From NCBI GenBank assembly GCA_963855995.1, contig OY979718.1, positions 48,271,559-48,335,558 on the forward strand: DNA of 64,000 nt, in the 5' to 3' direction. Below, one piece after another: positions 37,597-49,390 of this stretch. Source of the DNA: Muricea muricata (Eukaryota; Cnidaria; Anthozoa; Malacalcyonacea; Plexauridae). Made by a program: the position numbers and the translations under genes. The notes below the pieces were generated by a model. The model saw nothing but the letters and a program-made list of their open reading frames with translations, searched no databases and had not been told where the DNA came from. How positions within the stretch are numbered: position 1 is the first letter of the stretch; each line of letters begins with the position of its first letter.

Positions 37597-38538
37597 GAAA
37601 TGGAGTTTTGTGTACCTAATAAAAACCATGGCTCGAAAGGATGCACTAAGCCATACGAAATATACAATGCTATACTTTGCCCAAACTTTACAACAATGTT
37701 GAAAAGAATCTATTAGAAGCAAAACTGACTTGAACTTACTAAACGCTAAAGGCCAAGGTTTTTTTTCCACAAGACCACAACGTATTCTTTAAATTTTACA
37801 TGATCTAGAATGTGTTAAAGATATCTCAAACCGCAAATTCTATCTGCAATGTGATACCACGTTGTACTTGCGCACTAACAGTTCTTTGATAACCATTTTG
37901 TAAAGCTATAACCGTTTTATTTACAAGAGCTAGTGAGGATATCTATACTGCTAACCAAAAACTCATTTATACACGCATTACATGAAGTGACATTGGTGTA
38001 GGGCAGGGGACGAACTGGATACCAACTGGTCTTTAATGGATACGAAAAAATGGTGACCAGATAATAAGTCTAGGATGAATCAGTTATTTTTCTCAACTGT
38101 TCCTGCTTGAATTTCAACATGGGCATGGTTTTCTGATTATATATAATGTATGCAGTTTATCTAAAAAAATCTAGTGAACTAACGACTAAAATAAGATCTT
38201 GTTAACATTTGAATACCTTAGCACTAAGTTGAACGCAATGATGCCCCATTTATAGGGTGCATGCATACATGCAAGATATTATATAGATATTGGCTGATTA
38301 AATATCTTTAATTGTAAATTGTACACCGTTCTTTTTGATGCCTTCATATGAAAGGCCCAAATATATCCGCGGCAAGAGTCCTCAAGCAGTATGTGGCAGA
38401 GAGCTGTTTTGATCGGATAATCATGTCAACACTTCTAGGTAATTGGCACTCTTATTTTAAAATCCCATACTATCCTATAAAGACAGAATAGAAAATAAAC
38501 AGAAAGGCCACTCGAGTCGGAACCTTTGAAGTTTGTTG

Positions 38539-38544
38539 TTTATT
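38539..38544 (-). promoter_or_regulatory. UBXN7 polyadenylation signal
   Basis: AATAAA on the minus strand about 190 bases beyond the UBXN7 stop codon, the nearest downstream canonical signal noticed. Confidence 0.5.
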
Positions 38545-38730
38545 CGCTTTGCTATGCTGTAAATACCCGACAAACATGGTATCCAGTACATCCCCCATGC
38601 AAGGCCTATATACAATATGAACAATTACCGCGACCTCTAATCACGATATAATTCAGTTCTTCTCATGGTCGAAAGTTTACAGTTATCAGAAGAAAACGCA
38701 AAATTCCGTTGTCTAGTCCTGATATGTAGA

Positions 38731-41700
38731 TCAGGATGAACTTTCGTGTAATCTTTCTTGTATAAACACAGTTTCTCTGGGGAAGAGTCCAGCATCTTTT
38801 AAAGAAAGATCAGCGTCCATGTACGAAAGTTTCTTACGTGGAAAATTCGTAATAAGTTCAAATCTTTCATTAGAATATCCTTGACGTTCCACGTACTTGA
38901 TAAGATCCTGTCAAAATAAATAACAAGAAAATATGCTGCGTGTTTCGCTGTCGGTTTAAGTTTTCTTCCCAGTACGCGAAAGTTTTTTAAAGGGCTTTGT
39001 TGAAACACAAAGCAAATGTCATGGTAAAACCAAGTCAATAAAAATCACCTTTCAAAGCAGATATTACATAAATCCTAATGAGCACTAGCGCAATTGACAA
39101 AGTTGCCTTAAACATTTCATACTTTAATTTCTTAACTACACGTAGTAAAGGGTCCAATAGATCGCATCAACTTACATGTAAATTAACTTATTTCAGATCG
39201 CTTGATTGTTAAAAGCCATTTTAAGTCACATGATTCGAAAATTAAATGTACAGGCATGTATACATGCTGATGAGGTCTATTTAAAAAAAATTACACCGCT
39301 CTCAGACGTCATAGCCATAAAAAATAGTGACATTTTTCAGTTATATATGTCTACAATCCATGCATTCTTCGTTAAAAATAGTTTGAATTTATAATATACT
39401 CACACCTATATGATAAGCTAAACTAGCTTCGTATGCTACGACCCGTGACGGCAAAGTGAAAGTTTAAAGTAATGTCTACTCTACCTACCAGCAAAGCTGC
39501 TTTTGCAGGGAATGCTTTTTGTTTTCGTTTACCATTAGGATATCTCAACATTATGTACGCCATAACACAACCTGCCATAAATTAAGGAAATATATAAGAA
39601 CTGCACAAAGTATCTGCTGCATTCCCACGCATTACCACCTTAAGATAAAAACTACGTAGCCCGTTTTAACATGCAATAGGACATATTTATAATTTGATAG
39701 AGATTATAAATATTACACGAGAGGGGGAATCATAATCTTTTTAAAATTAAGTAAAATAGAGAATGCAAGGTGGAGTGAAAAGGCAGTGTTTTTTAAACTG
39801 GTTTTATTACTTCACACAATCCTAAATGATAATTTTCAAAAGTTTTAGTTTTTCACAGGCCAAAATAATTTACAAAATAAAAAAGCTTATGTAAAACAAT
39901 TTATTTTGTCTCGCTCCGTTTCTAAAGCTTTCGATGCTTGATCTGGTGCTATTTATAATCCGTATGCTCATATCACGAAGCTACTTCGAACAATAAAAAA
40001 CGCCGTCTGTCTTAACGCACCTGGATCAATTGGATCATCGTCATCTGTATCAGTATTTTCAGTCTCCACATTGCAATCTAGTCTTTTAACATGCCTTGAT
40101 TCAGTTTCATTTTTTTTAATACAAACACCATCCACAACGCTTTCTTCTTTCTGTTTATTATCATTTTTCACCCACTTTTCTGTGTTAGTTCTCGTTTCAT
40201 TTTTAATGGCTTCATTACCTAAAGTGTCTTTACGAGTTCTTTCTGACTCGGATTCAGAGTCTGTAAATTCGGTCAAACTGTCGTCATCTGGAGTGTCGAT
40301 GTATTCCCGCGCGTCATTTGCCGATTCTTCAGCCGAGGTTTCTTTCAATGATGCAGCGATTGCAGCTTCTAACTGCGAGTCCTCCGATGCATCAATGATA
40401 CTTTCCTGTATCAAAACGTGAGCGAATACAATTGTTCATAAATTGGTATAATCTTATATTTATTCAATAGAATATATAGCTACAATATTTAATACTGTAT
40501 ATGTTATTTTCAATAATGTTGTTCAGCATTGTTAAACCTGAACAATGCAACAAGTCGTTTTGACTCTCATTACCCTTTTTCGTCGTTTAGCTGCAGGCGG
40601 AAAACACCCATTTGATTCCCTTGCAAATGAATGATTTAATAAAAATTCTGTGGCTAAACAAAGAAGAAAACAGTTATAGCATTGTCTTCCTCCTAGCTTC
40701 CTGTACGAATTGCGAAATTCGATGTTTAGTAAGTATTCATTGCAATAGGAACATCCCATGCAAGAAAAACCCAAAAGGGTCTTAACGCTCCTAGCTCTCT
40801 TATTTTTTATTGCCTGTTTAAATGATTCTTCAATGTGCCTTAATTATTCTTGGGGCACATTCACCATAACTTGCGCCTCTCGTCCGCTATGAAATCAATT
40901 TCGGAATGGTGTACAAAGAACAATCTTATCCTGAATACTAACTCACGAAAAAGACATCAAGGAATGCTCTTTCGCATTGTCAAAAATTGGTCCCAACAAC
41001 TACAAAGTACGCGTTAAATTGTATAAGATAACGATTTCATGATCAACATTGCTCGAAAATACACCTACCATATAGCTAAATCGAGTTTTAAGTAAGTACT
41101 TTCTGTACACAATAAGATTTCTTACAAAGAAGAAACGCTATTTAAACTGGCCAACTGTTATTACGCCTCATGCATACTGTACTTCATGTCTGTATTTTAT
41201 TTTCTCAATTTTTTGTCTGTACTTTATTTTCAAATGTTATGTTAACACTGACCTACTTCACAGAATGATTGCGCTTCAACAGTCTCCCATTCTACCAACT
41301 TTTCTCCTGTGAAAATAAAAACATATACAGTTGAAGTACAGTTAAATTGTATTATTGCGACGAGAGAAATTCGTTTTGACCACGTATATAGCTGGATGCA
41401 AACAGCTTAAAACTTTACAAAAAGAAAACGTAATATACCAGGCGTAAATATGTTTGTGAATTTCCTAGATAATTTTCATTTTTTTCCAACTTTCTATTAT
41501 CGGTAGCCTATACTATTATGTCTGTCTGTTTGCCTGTGCGCACTCGCTACTTTATTTGACTGACTCTCTATATATCAGTATTAAAAGCACATAAAGCGCA
41601 TGGGTATATGAATTGAGGATACAACGAAAACATGGATATGAAGAAAACGAAGTTTATGCAAATAAACAGATGTAGGTTTGCATAAAAGAATTAAAAATTG

Positions 41701-44700
41701 TCATATAATAAACTACTTTTTAACCTAGGCTACTTGGCAGAGGCGTAGGAACGAATTAAAAGTTGGGGGGGCTGAGCATACGAGCGCCGAAGGCGCGAGC
41801 CAGCCTCGTCCCCAGGCCCAACCGTTACCGTTGCGTGGGTATTGCGTGGAAAACACAGTCGGAAACGTGCGGTCGGGCCTGGCAGAAAATGCAGAAAAAA
41901 GTGTATGATTCAACGAAAAAGTGATAAGATAGTATTTTATTGAGAATTTCGTTTTCAAGTCGCGTGTGTCGGCCATACATGTGTTTGATAGATGGAAGAG
42001 ATTACCGAAAGCCTTAAGAAATCTAATCTCGAAGCTGCTCTTCTTCCCTTATATCGTCGAGGGGAGTTTCTATTAAACTTGGCAGTGGTTGCTCCACGCA
42101 TGCCGCCATCTTGAATTCATTTTCTGCCAGACGCTTTCGCTCCCTTCCCCCCTATTTTCTCCTCGCGTGTTTCCCGCGCGCATTCACGATATTAAATCGA
42201 TATATACAATCCTATACACTTTTCCTGATTAGAAAATTAGAAAGCGCCTGGGAACGAGGCTAGGCGCGAGCCCTGTAGAGGGGTCCGGGGCATCCTCCCC
42301 CGGGAAATTTTGAAAACTAGAACCCCGGAAATGCCACTTGCGGCGATTTGGGCACTTAATTTGGAGTTTATTTTGATTGCAAAAATGAGCTAAATTTGGC
42401 ACATTTTTTACAAAAAATGTGAATAATGTATGACGATTTCAAGAAAAAAATGCATCAGTTGAAGTTTGGATATTAATTAGTGAATGTGAATTTCTGATAT
42501 CTATACTAAATGCTTATTGAAGTCAAATACTGATTTTATGGGTCCTATGACAATGTAATTAGATATTGACACGAGAACAGGGAAATTGTGAAACTATCTG
42601 GTTAATCTTGGTGTATTCTTCCAGGGAAAAATGTAATTTTTTAGGCCCTATATTGCTCTAAGAACCAATCTGGGAACCAATCTAACATTCTAACCATTCT
42701 AACACACAATCTAACACAACATTCACGTGATTAAAATCACGCCGGACGGATTTTTCCTACGCTACTGCTACTTGGTCTTTACGGAAAAATATTAAACCAC
42801 GGTTTAATATTTCCCGGTAAAGACCTCGCCCTGGGTTAACAAGTAGTTAATATTGTCAGTATGGCAGGCTGTATACAACAATGTAATTTCATGAGCAAGT
42901 TTATCGAATAAAAATACGACATTTATTTTAACCGTCCTAATACCTGTACCTGTTCTAGGATCAAGAACTGCGAGATGAGGAAATTTTGTAACGTGATAAA
43001 ATTGAATATATCTGTCACCATCATCACTATCATGGTATACCTAGAAGAAAATAACAGGAGCGGTTGTATGGAAAGTGGACTACGCTTCTTATTTCAAAAA
43101 CGCTTCACTTGGGGTGAACTGCCATTTCTAATGACAAAATGTCCTGTACTTGAGTTGGGTTGGTCTTAAAGTAGTCTTAGTCATGCGTTTCATTCGCCCT
43201 TAGTGGTGGCTTACCACCGCTTGAAACTACTGCATTTCAAAGTACTTAAATTACGGTTAGTGCGGTATAATGTGTAGTTAATTATGTCTCTAAAGGCCTG
43301 TTCAAACGAAGCCAACATCATGCAACATTGTTGGCCCAAAAATGTTGCATGATGTTGGACGAAATTTTAAGCAAGTTTAAAGCCAACATCTTCCAACATG
43401 GTATTAAACGAGGCCAACATGTTGCATCCAACAATGTTGGGCGATGTTGGACCAACATGTTTTCGTTTGAACAGGCCTTAATGGTTTGCAGAAAAAAATC
43501 CATGCCTGTATTTCACACTTCAAAAGTACTGAAAAAGTACTGTAGCCGCCCTCTCCAGTTACATATACAGAAATTACATATTTTAATTTATAATTATGTA
43601 CGTATTATTAATTATTATATATTGCTTATAACTACTGTATACAATTTTACCTGCCAGAGAATAAAATGCTCAGCCATAATATTCCTCACAGCTTCGTTAC
43701 TCCAAACATCTCTATTCAACTGCTGACATTTAAATTCCTTGCTGTCCTGGATATTTATTAACAACCATTTTCTTTCTTGTTCTCCTGCAACTTTTGCCTT
43801 CACAAAATATGTTCAGTGTACATAAAATTTAGAAAACAAATCTTCAACATCAAATTTACCTTTTTATCTACGCTAATAATACACGCATGTCTAAGTGTAT
43901 ATTGACATGTGTTTTCATACATCTTTTCTATCTTAAAATGTGTCTATTGTGTGTACTTTTCCATCAATAAAGGGTAAATCAATGGTCAGAGATGAAAACT
44001 TTGTACTGTAACAAATAAAAATGCTTTTCTCAATGAAAATCAAAAATTGAAACATAGTACAAAACGAGCGGTGTTTGTTAAAGAAAAAGGACGCCAGTAC
44101 GACATCAATGTTGTAGATGGTAAATGATGGCCAAACCGTTTTTCTCCATATCGTGGATCGATTCACTTAGCAATGACAATAGCTAGTGCAAACTAATCAC
44201 GCAAATCGTCGGTTCAAACATTTCATTATCTTTTCAGTGGTTCTAAACTCGCCATCGACTCACTTAATAGGGTCCTGAAGGGGAAGGGTTCAATTCCATT
44301 TCCAACCCAAATTTTGATCAAATCACATTGTCTAAATGCACAAATCCTATAATTCTAGTGGCTGACTCAAATCTCAATCCCATTTTCTATTGTTTTTTGG
44401 CCAATGAACTCCAATCCTAGTGGAATCTCTACTTTCCAAGCACAACATAGCCAATTCCTAGCTCCCAATTTACCCCTTCTAGACCATCACTCACCATTGT
44501 CACATGATTGTGTCATAAAAGGTGGCTAGCTGAAAAAACAGCATCTGAAAAAACAGCATCTTACTCACCGTCTCAAATGTTCCCTTGTGCATAATATCTA
44601 GAGGTGGTTTGAAGAGATCCTTTAGAGTCTTGCGTTTGCCCTTGCCAGCATTGCCACTTAACTTCTGTTCATATTCCTCTGCGATAAAAATAAGTAAAAA

Positions 44701-47700
44701 GGCTAAAAGTAAAATTCAAACAAACGTTTCTAATCATATATTTAAAAAAGCATGCTGCTTTCTAATAAAATAAAACATTACTGATTTCAGGTTTTTGACT
44801 CTGTCAGTAATACTTAACTATTTGAGTTGCATCACCATCGTTTCATACACTAGATTTTCCGTTTTAACGATTGTATTTTACAACCAATATTTTATCTAAG
44901 TTGACAAAATGCATGTTTTGGAGAATTTACGAAACCACAATACAATCGCCCATTATTTAATATGTTGATGTAGGTTTATGCAAAATGTGGTGATGTTTAC
45001 ATTGGTGAATTTTCCCTGTCATATTTGAACTGATCCTGTCATGCACACGACAAGGATGGGTACAAATTTTTGCGCAAACCTGACTCTCCTTGTGCAAAAG
45101 ACGTTTAATTTAAGTGGCCTTTAACCTCAATCTAGCTTAATGATTTTCTATTTGCTATCTGACAGAGAGTAATTTAAAAAAGGTAGATATGAGACAGCGA
45201 ATCTCCAGGATTTGAAACTTTGTTTACTTATAAGTTGTACATACTGGCCTCAGCTTGGAAGTCTCTGAATGCATCAAATACCGACTGATTACCATGTCGT
45301 CTTGGCCGATTTACTAAAACAACATATTGCTTTATTTTAAATTATTCAATAAAAATGTCAATTACTGTTATTAAAACTTAATATTCTCAGTTTTCACAAA
45401 CCTCTAAAGGCAACAATTTTCCCACCTACATTGATTTTAGTACAAGGTCTGGTTCTAATTGGGAAGGGGGGGCATCTGTAGGCAGTGGCATAGCCAGGGT
45501 CATTGTTTTGGGGGGGGGGGGCAAGCAGCGAGTGGCGAAGGAATTCTAGAGGGTCTGCCCCAACTTCTACATGGATTTAGACTTTTGGAATGGTCTTGAA
45601 CACAATTGGGGGGGGGGGGGCGGTTACCCCTCCCCCCTTGCCCCCCCCCTAACCATGCCACTGTCTGTAGCTGTGAAATTAATCAACTTTTACATGTCTA
45701 TTAAAAGTAATTTCAAACAACCTGAAAGCCTATTAGCAAATTGAAGAAGGTGCACCCCCAGAGCCAGAAATAATACTACACTCACTCCAGTTTAAAAATA
45801 TTTAAAATAAATGCAAAGATTCAAAAAATATCAATGACAATGGTTCATCTAGCAATAGAAAAATAATAAATTACTTTACACATTTTCTTGATATTTGCAA
45901 AAGAGCAGATATTTCACACTGATTCATTGCAATTGTTCACAAATATGTTAGCCACAACAATGTATTGTACAATTGATGCACATATATTGAAATAACCAAC
46001 ACCAATAAACAACTTATGTTGCATGGGTAAATATTTACCTCTACTATAAGGCCCTTCCACCAAAACACCTCTTGTTTGAGGAATAGGAGCCCTTACAGAA
46101 TCATCCCTAACAAAGGAAGAAATTCAAAGTGTCTACTATCAAGAGCAATAAAGCAATTTTAAATACTGTTCTTATACCTGTACCTTGGTCTGACTGTATA
46201 GTACACCCATCCATTTAAAGCATCCCAGGGTGTTAGCTAGACAATATAGTGTCCACTGAATGGACGCAGCTACAGAATTGAAATAATAACTGAAGGAACT
46301 TTCCCAATCAGATCTGAGTGGGATGTTTTTATAAGATAAATGTGACTGTGTATTTTTGTCTGCCATTATTCCCATCTATATTTGTAATATTCCAGTCAAC
46401 TACAGCAAATATGTTTTATTTCAGTTTTTTTACAACAAATCTTCAAAATCTTCACAACTGTTCTCCAATGTCGCTAAAGCAACAGTCTTATTTGAACCTT
46501 ATGTTTTTCTATCCCTGTCTATTGATGTTCTTCAATGTTCAGACATCAAATCTGTCCTTTACCTATATTATGGCTCAGGGTAGAGCTATAAATACAGGGT
46601 GTATAAAAAAGTAGACAACTTTGAAACACAAAGCAGCTTAAGTTTTGCATGCTAGGCATATTTAACTTCAGTTGTTGTAAAAGACACAACCCCCTCCCCC
46701 TCCCCCTCCCCGGGTATTGAAGTTTTAAAATTTTCATTTTTTCAGTTTATTCCAGATTATAAGTACCAAAACAATCTATTTTAATAGTGTCAGGGCTGTG
46801 CTACTGGCCATGGTCTGAAGGATTTCTTTGTATGCTTTTTTGGATTGGGCAGTCCAAAGAAATTTAGTGCTCTTTTTGATGAGGTCTCTCACAGGCTTGG
46901 TGATTTGTGTATACTAGGCATTCTCTGTGTTGTACATGAAGCGGGCATTAAGCTGTCAAGCTTGCAGGTAGCTCTTGACTACATCGGCATTCTGGGATAG
47001 TCCTGCTTCCTTTGGAGAAAATGGTGACACTGAGGTTGCTCCAAAGGTGCATTTTCTCTTCTAAGCATCAGACCTTTCTCCTCCAGGCTGGTAAGGCATG
47101 CATCAAGGTTTGCTTCTTGTTTCTTTGGTATCTGTCCTCATACTAAGATGTTGATGTGGATGCAGCAAGACGTTGACATGCACCCAAGAAAGTCAGTTAG
47201 TGCAGCCTTCACTCTGTCATGGTCATGGAATAATTCAGTAGCTGGGAAAGCCACAAAAAAACAGAATCTTGAATCAATGCAGCCCTTCATGAGTTTGAGA
47301 TGCACCAACATACCATGAATCTTCTGCTAGACCAATCTTGTGATACCGGTACCCATGACCCATGTAAATGTCCTGAAGAGAGTCTGGTGGCTCCTTGTAG
47401 TTTGAGTCTGATCTCTTGTATTGTTTCTACACTGCGTTCTGTGTGGTGGAGAGCCTTGTTTGCTTCTGTCAGATCTACGTTCATGTGACTTTTTCCCTTT
47501 TGTCTCTTTTCTGTAATGACAACATTGGAGATCCATGGGCAGTGGTTCTTAGGTTCAACAATCTTGTTTTCTTGTCTGAGGCCTTGTAAGTGGGCGCTAA
47601 GTTTCTCTCTGTACATGGGCGCTAAGTTTTTCTCGGTAGGCCAATGGAACAGGTAAATGGGGGCTTGCAACTGGTGGGACCATCTGGTCTATGTGAAAGC

Positions 47701-48638
47701 TAACTTCTTTATCTTTGAGGAAGCTTATTCCCAAAAAGGCCGATGGGTGTTTGCACATAATAATAAAAATCTTAGGCCAAAACCTCTTGTTGCAGTTTAT
47801 CATCTGAAGTAACAAAAATCCATACCTTTGGGCCACCGTGTAATAAATTCTATTTATGTTGCTGTGCGGCCTGCAAAAAAGTAGGGGTGCCACTATCTAC
47901 TGACTTCAAAAATAATGGAGGCTGTATGTTCATTCTGTGCTGTAGAAATTTGACAAAACATTGATCCTTCTCTAGTTCAACCAAAATGTCCCACTTTCAA
48001 TATTACTTTCCCAACTCACACAAAACGGACTTGATTTTGTGACTGACACCCTAGATCCTGCCAGTATCCTACAAAGATCCTAATAAAATATCTCATAAAA
48101 TGTCTCATAAAGCAGTCTTGCTTGTTTTTTAAATTATACCTAAACATTGCCTGTACATGCTTACTTGAGAGAACACTGTTTTGCCTGTTGAAAACAATGA
48201 AACATTAAAATGTGGGGAAATTCATAGAAAACATAGTAGAAAATTAATACCTTCATAGGCATCATCAAGGTCCATCATGCGTAAATTTGCTTGTGCCAAT
48301 ACTGCTTAGCAAAACAATTTTTGAGCATGTTATAATATTTTTTTGAAAGCAAGTTTTGTTTCGGAAATGTTCACATTAATAAAGAAACACTGACATGACG
48401 CCTAATGTTTCCGCGGTGATGTTTTCAGGGCTTGAAAATGAACTCACCCAATACACTGATGACTTGTGCTCTCTCCTTGAGTTTGATTTCTAGATGATTC
48501 TGGCTCTTCTAAGTGCATGCCTATCGCCATTTCTAAATTCCCATTGCAAACCTCCAATAATGTCTGGGCTCTACGCTCAGTAGCACCTGTTATGCTCACA
48601 AATTGCTCGACTAAAGATGTATGACCTCCGTCCTCCAT
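38731..48638 (-). CDS. UBXN7: UBX domain-containing protein 7, complete, 11 exons
   Basis: Exons: 48638-48448, 46106-46039, 45313-45245, 44678-44569, 43797-43651, 43040-42944, 41306-41253, 40653-40574, 40405-40021, 39571-39489, 38907-38731. All phases agree; 486 residues against 489 in human. N-terminal UBA (VEQFVSITGATERRAQTLLE, residues 11-45), VRAPIPQ motif, VFDAFRDFQAE, thioredoxin-like UAS domain (about 147-262, with LNRDVWSNEAVRNI), ubiquitin-interacting motif EDSQLEAAIAASLKE (about 280-294), acidic linker, and C-terminal UBX domain with the p97-binding TNFPRKKLS loop (FPR about 460-462). Family knowledge: UBXN7 links the p97/VCP segregase to ubiquitinated clients and cullin ligases such as the VHL-HIF1A complex. 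The start chosen matches the human N-terminus in length; an in-frame ATG 24 codons upstream (48710) is the alternative. Introns host gypsy, hAT, Mutator-like and Harbinger insertions. Confidence 0.97.
41738..42767. mobile_element. nonautonomous hAT element in UBXN7 intron 6
   Basis: Ends CAGAGGCGTAGGAA and, reversed, CAGTAGCGTAGGAA, flanked by a perfect 8-bp duplication CTACTTGG (41730-41737, 42768-42775). 1030 bp; no transposase. It carries a second, nested element. Confidence 0.92.
41802..42261. mobile_element. Mutator-like element nested in the hAT element
   Basis: Ends AGCCTCGTCCCCAGGC and, reversed, AGCCTCGTTCCCAGGC, flanked by the 11-bp direct repeat AGGCGCGAGCC (41791-41801, 42262-42272). 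The duplicated site is hAT sequence, so this insertion is the younger of the two. 460 bp, noncoding. Confidence 0.88.
42776..42826. repeat. 50-bp palindrome
   Basis: GGTCTTTACGG and AATATTAAACC read in both directions around CACGG. It begins inside the right copy of the hAT target duplication, in UBXN7 intron 6. Confidence 0.85.
43294..43478. mobile_element. PIF/Harbinger-type MITE, 185 bp
   Basis: Ends AGGCCTGTTCAAACGAA, perfect inverted match, flanked by TAA on both sides (43291-43293, 43479-43481). The interior is built from repeated CCAACATGTTGG-like words. In UBXN7 intron 5. Confidence 0.88.
44355..44490. repeat. dispersed repeat, copy 1
   Basis: CTCAAATCTCAATCCCATTT, TTGTTTTTTGGCC, then AGCCAATTCCTAGCTCCCA-like text. 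It matches 59845-59990 in the same order and orientation (copy 2). In UBXN7 intron 3-4 region; class unknown. Confidence 0.6.
45483..45663. mobile_element. hAT-type MITE, 181 bp
   Basis: CAGTGGCATAGCCAGGG at the left, CCTAACCATGCCACTG at the right, flanked by TCTGTAGG (45475-45482) and TCTGTAGC (45664-45671). The interior is G-rich then C-rich (runs of 12 or more), so it can fold back on itself. In the UBXN7 intron between exons 2 and 3. Confidence 0.82.
46800..47890 (-). pseudogene. Ty3/gypsy reverse transcriptase remnant in UBXN7 intron 1
   Basis: Minus-strand pieces in several frames: FLKDKEVSFHIDQMVPPVAS, YREKLSAHLQGLRQENKIVE, WISNVVITEKRQKGKSHMNV, DLTEANKALHHTERSVETIQ, then LEEKGLMLRRENAP and RDLIKKSTKFLWTAQSKKAY. 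These follow the order of gypsy reverse transcriptase (lead-in, fingers, thumb) into RNase H. The YREKLSAH segment occurs twice. Catalytic YxDD region is scrambled; stops and frameshifts throughout. Same strand as UBXN7. Confidence 0.85.
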
Positions 48639-48710
48639 ATTGAAAATTATGATTGTGGCCTCTGATAGGCTTAACAACCCCCCGGTCATTAATCCGAAGA
48701 TCTTACTCAT

Positions 48711-49159
48711 GGTTCGTACACGTGAACGAGAGTAAAATTGAAGGACGTTTTAAGGACTTTCAAGGTCATATATCAGGAAATTCAAAAACTGGACTAGAAA
48801 TTTAAAAGAATTGTCAAATAATGTTCTAACTGCAACCTAAATGAATTTGATACAGATTTACAAGTGATGAATATTTAATTTTCATGTCAAAAGTGTTCCA
48901 TATGCCAAAAATTTAGTGCTCTGAAACTAAAAGACAATTCAAGGTCTTTCAAGCACTTCTTTATAAATTCAAGGACTTTCAAGACCTTGAATCTTTATTT
49001 CTAAATTCCAGGACATTTAAGGACATTCAAGTCTTGTAGTCTTGTACGAATCCTGTTACTTCAAATAACTTCAAATAGCTATTAAAATTCTTGGGTTTCG
49101 TGTGACGTCATAAATTTTACTGGGGTCAACTCCAAATCGATACACAGTGAGCAGGGGTG
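48711..49159. other. sequence upstream of UBXN7
   Basis: Presumed UBXN7 promoter and 5' region, with repeated CAAGGACTTTCAAG-like words (about 48750-49030). No TATA box can be singled out. Confidence 0.4.
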
Positions 49160-49390
49160 GTAACGTTACGTTACATATACGGGCTCGTTACCAATACGGG
49201 CGTGTTACATATACGGGCTATGAGATTGCTACACATTACGCAATCGGCATTCGTATATTTACACTTGTTTTAAAACCTTGATATGCATAAACATGTATAT
49301 ATAACATAATGTCTAATATATAATAATATTTAACATGTTATAACTTAAAACATATAACTTGTAATATACGCATTATGTATATAAAATACC

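Larger units (their letters stand above)
35037..38538. other. intergenic sequence, no recognised gene
   Basis: Contains a small inverted pair TTCCATTTAGTC / GACTAAATGGAA (35395-35460), a tRNA-like stretch near 36.3 kb and an inverted repeat near 37.5 kb. No conserved coding sequence recognised. Confidence 0.5.

Noticed and set aside
46596..46616. Mariner-like terminus ACAGGGTGTATAAAAAAG, and similar words near 8285 and 57195
   Set aside because: Single ends without a partner or transposase nearby; likely relics, too short to annotate as elements.
48247..48312. Extra UBXN7 exon reading LAQANLRMMDLDDAYE between usable AG and GT sites
   Set aside because: Its phase (1-1) does not fit the phase-2 intron between exons 1 and 2, which join perfectly without it. 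It could be an alternative or chance exon.
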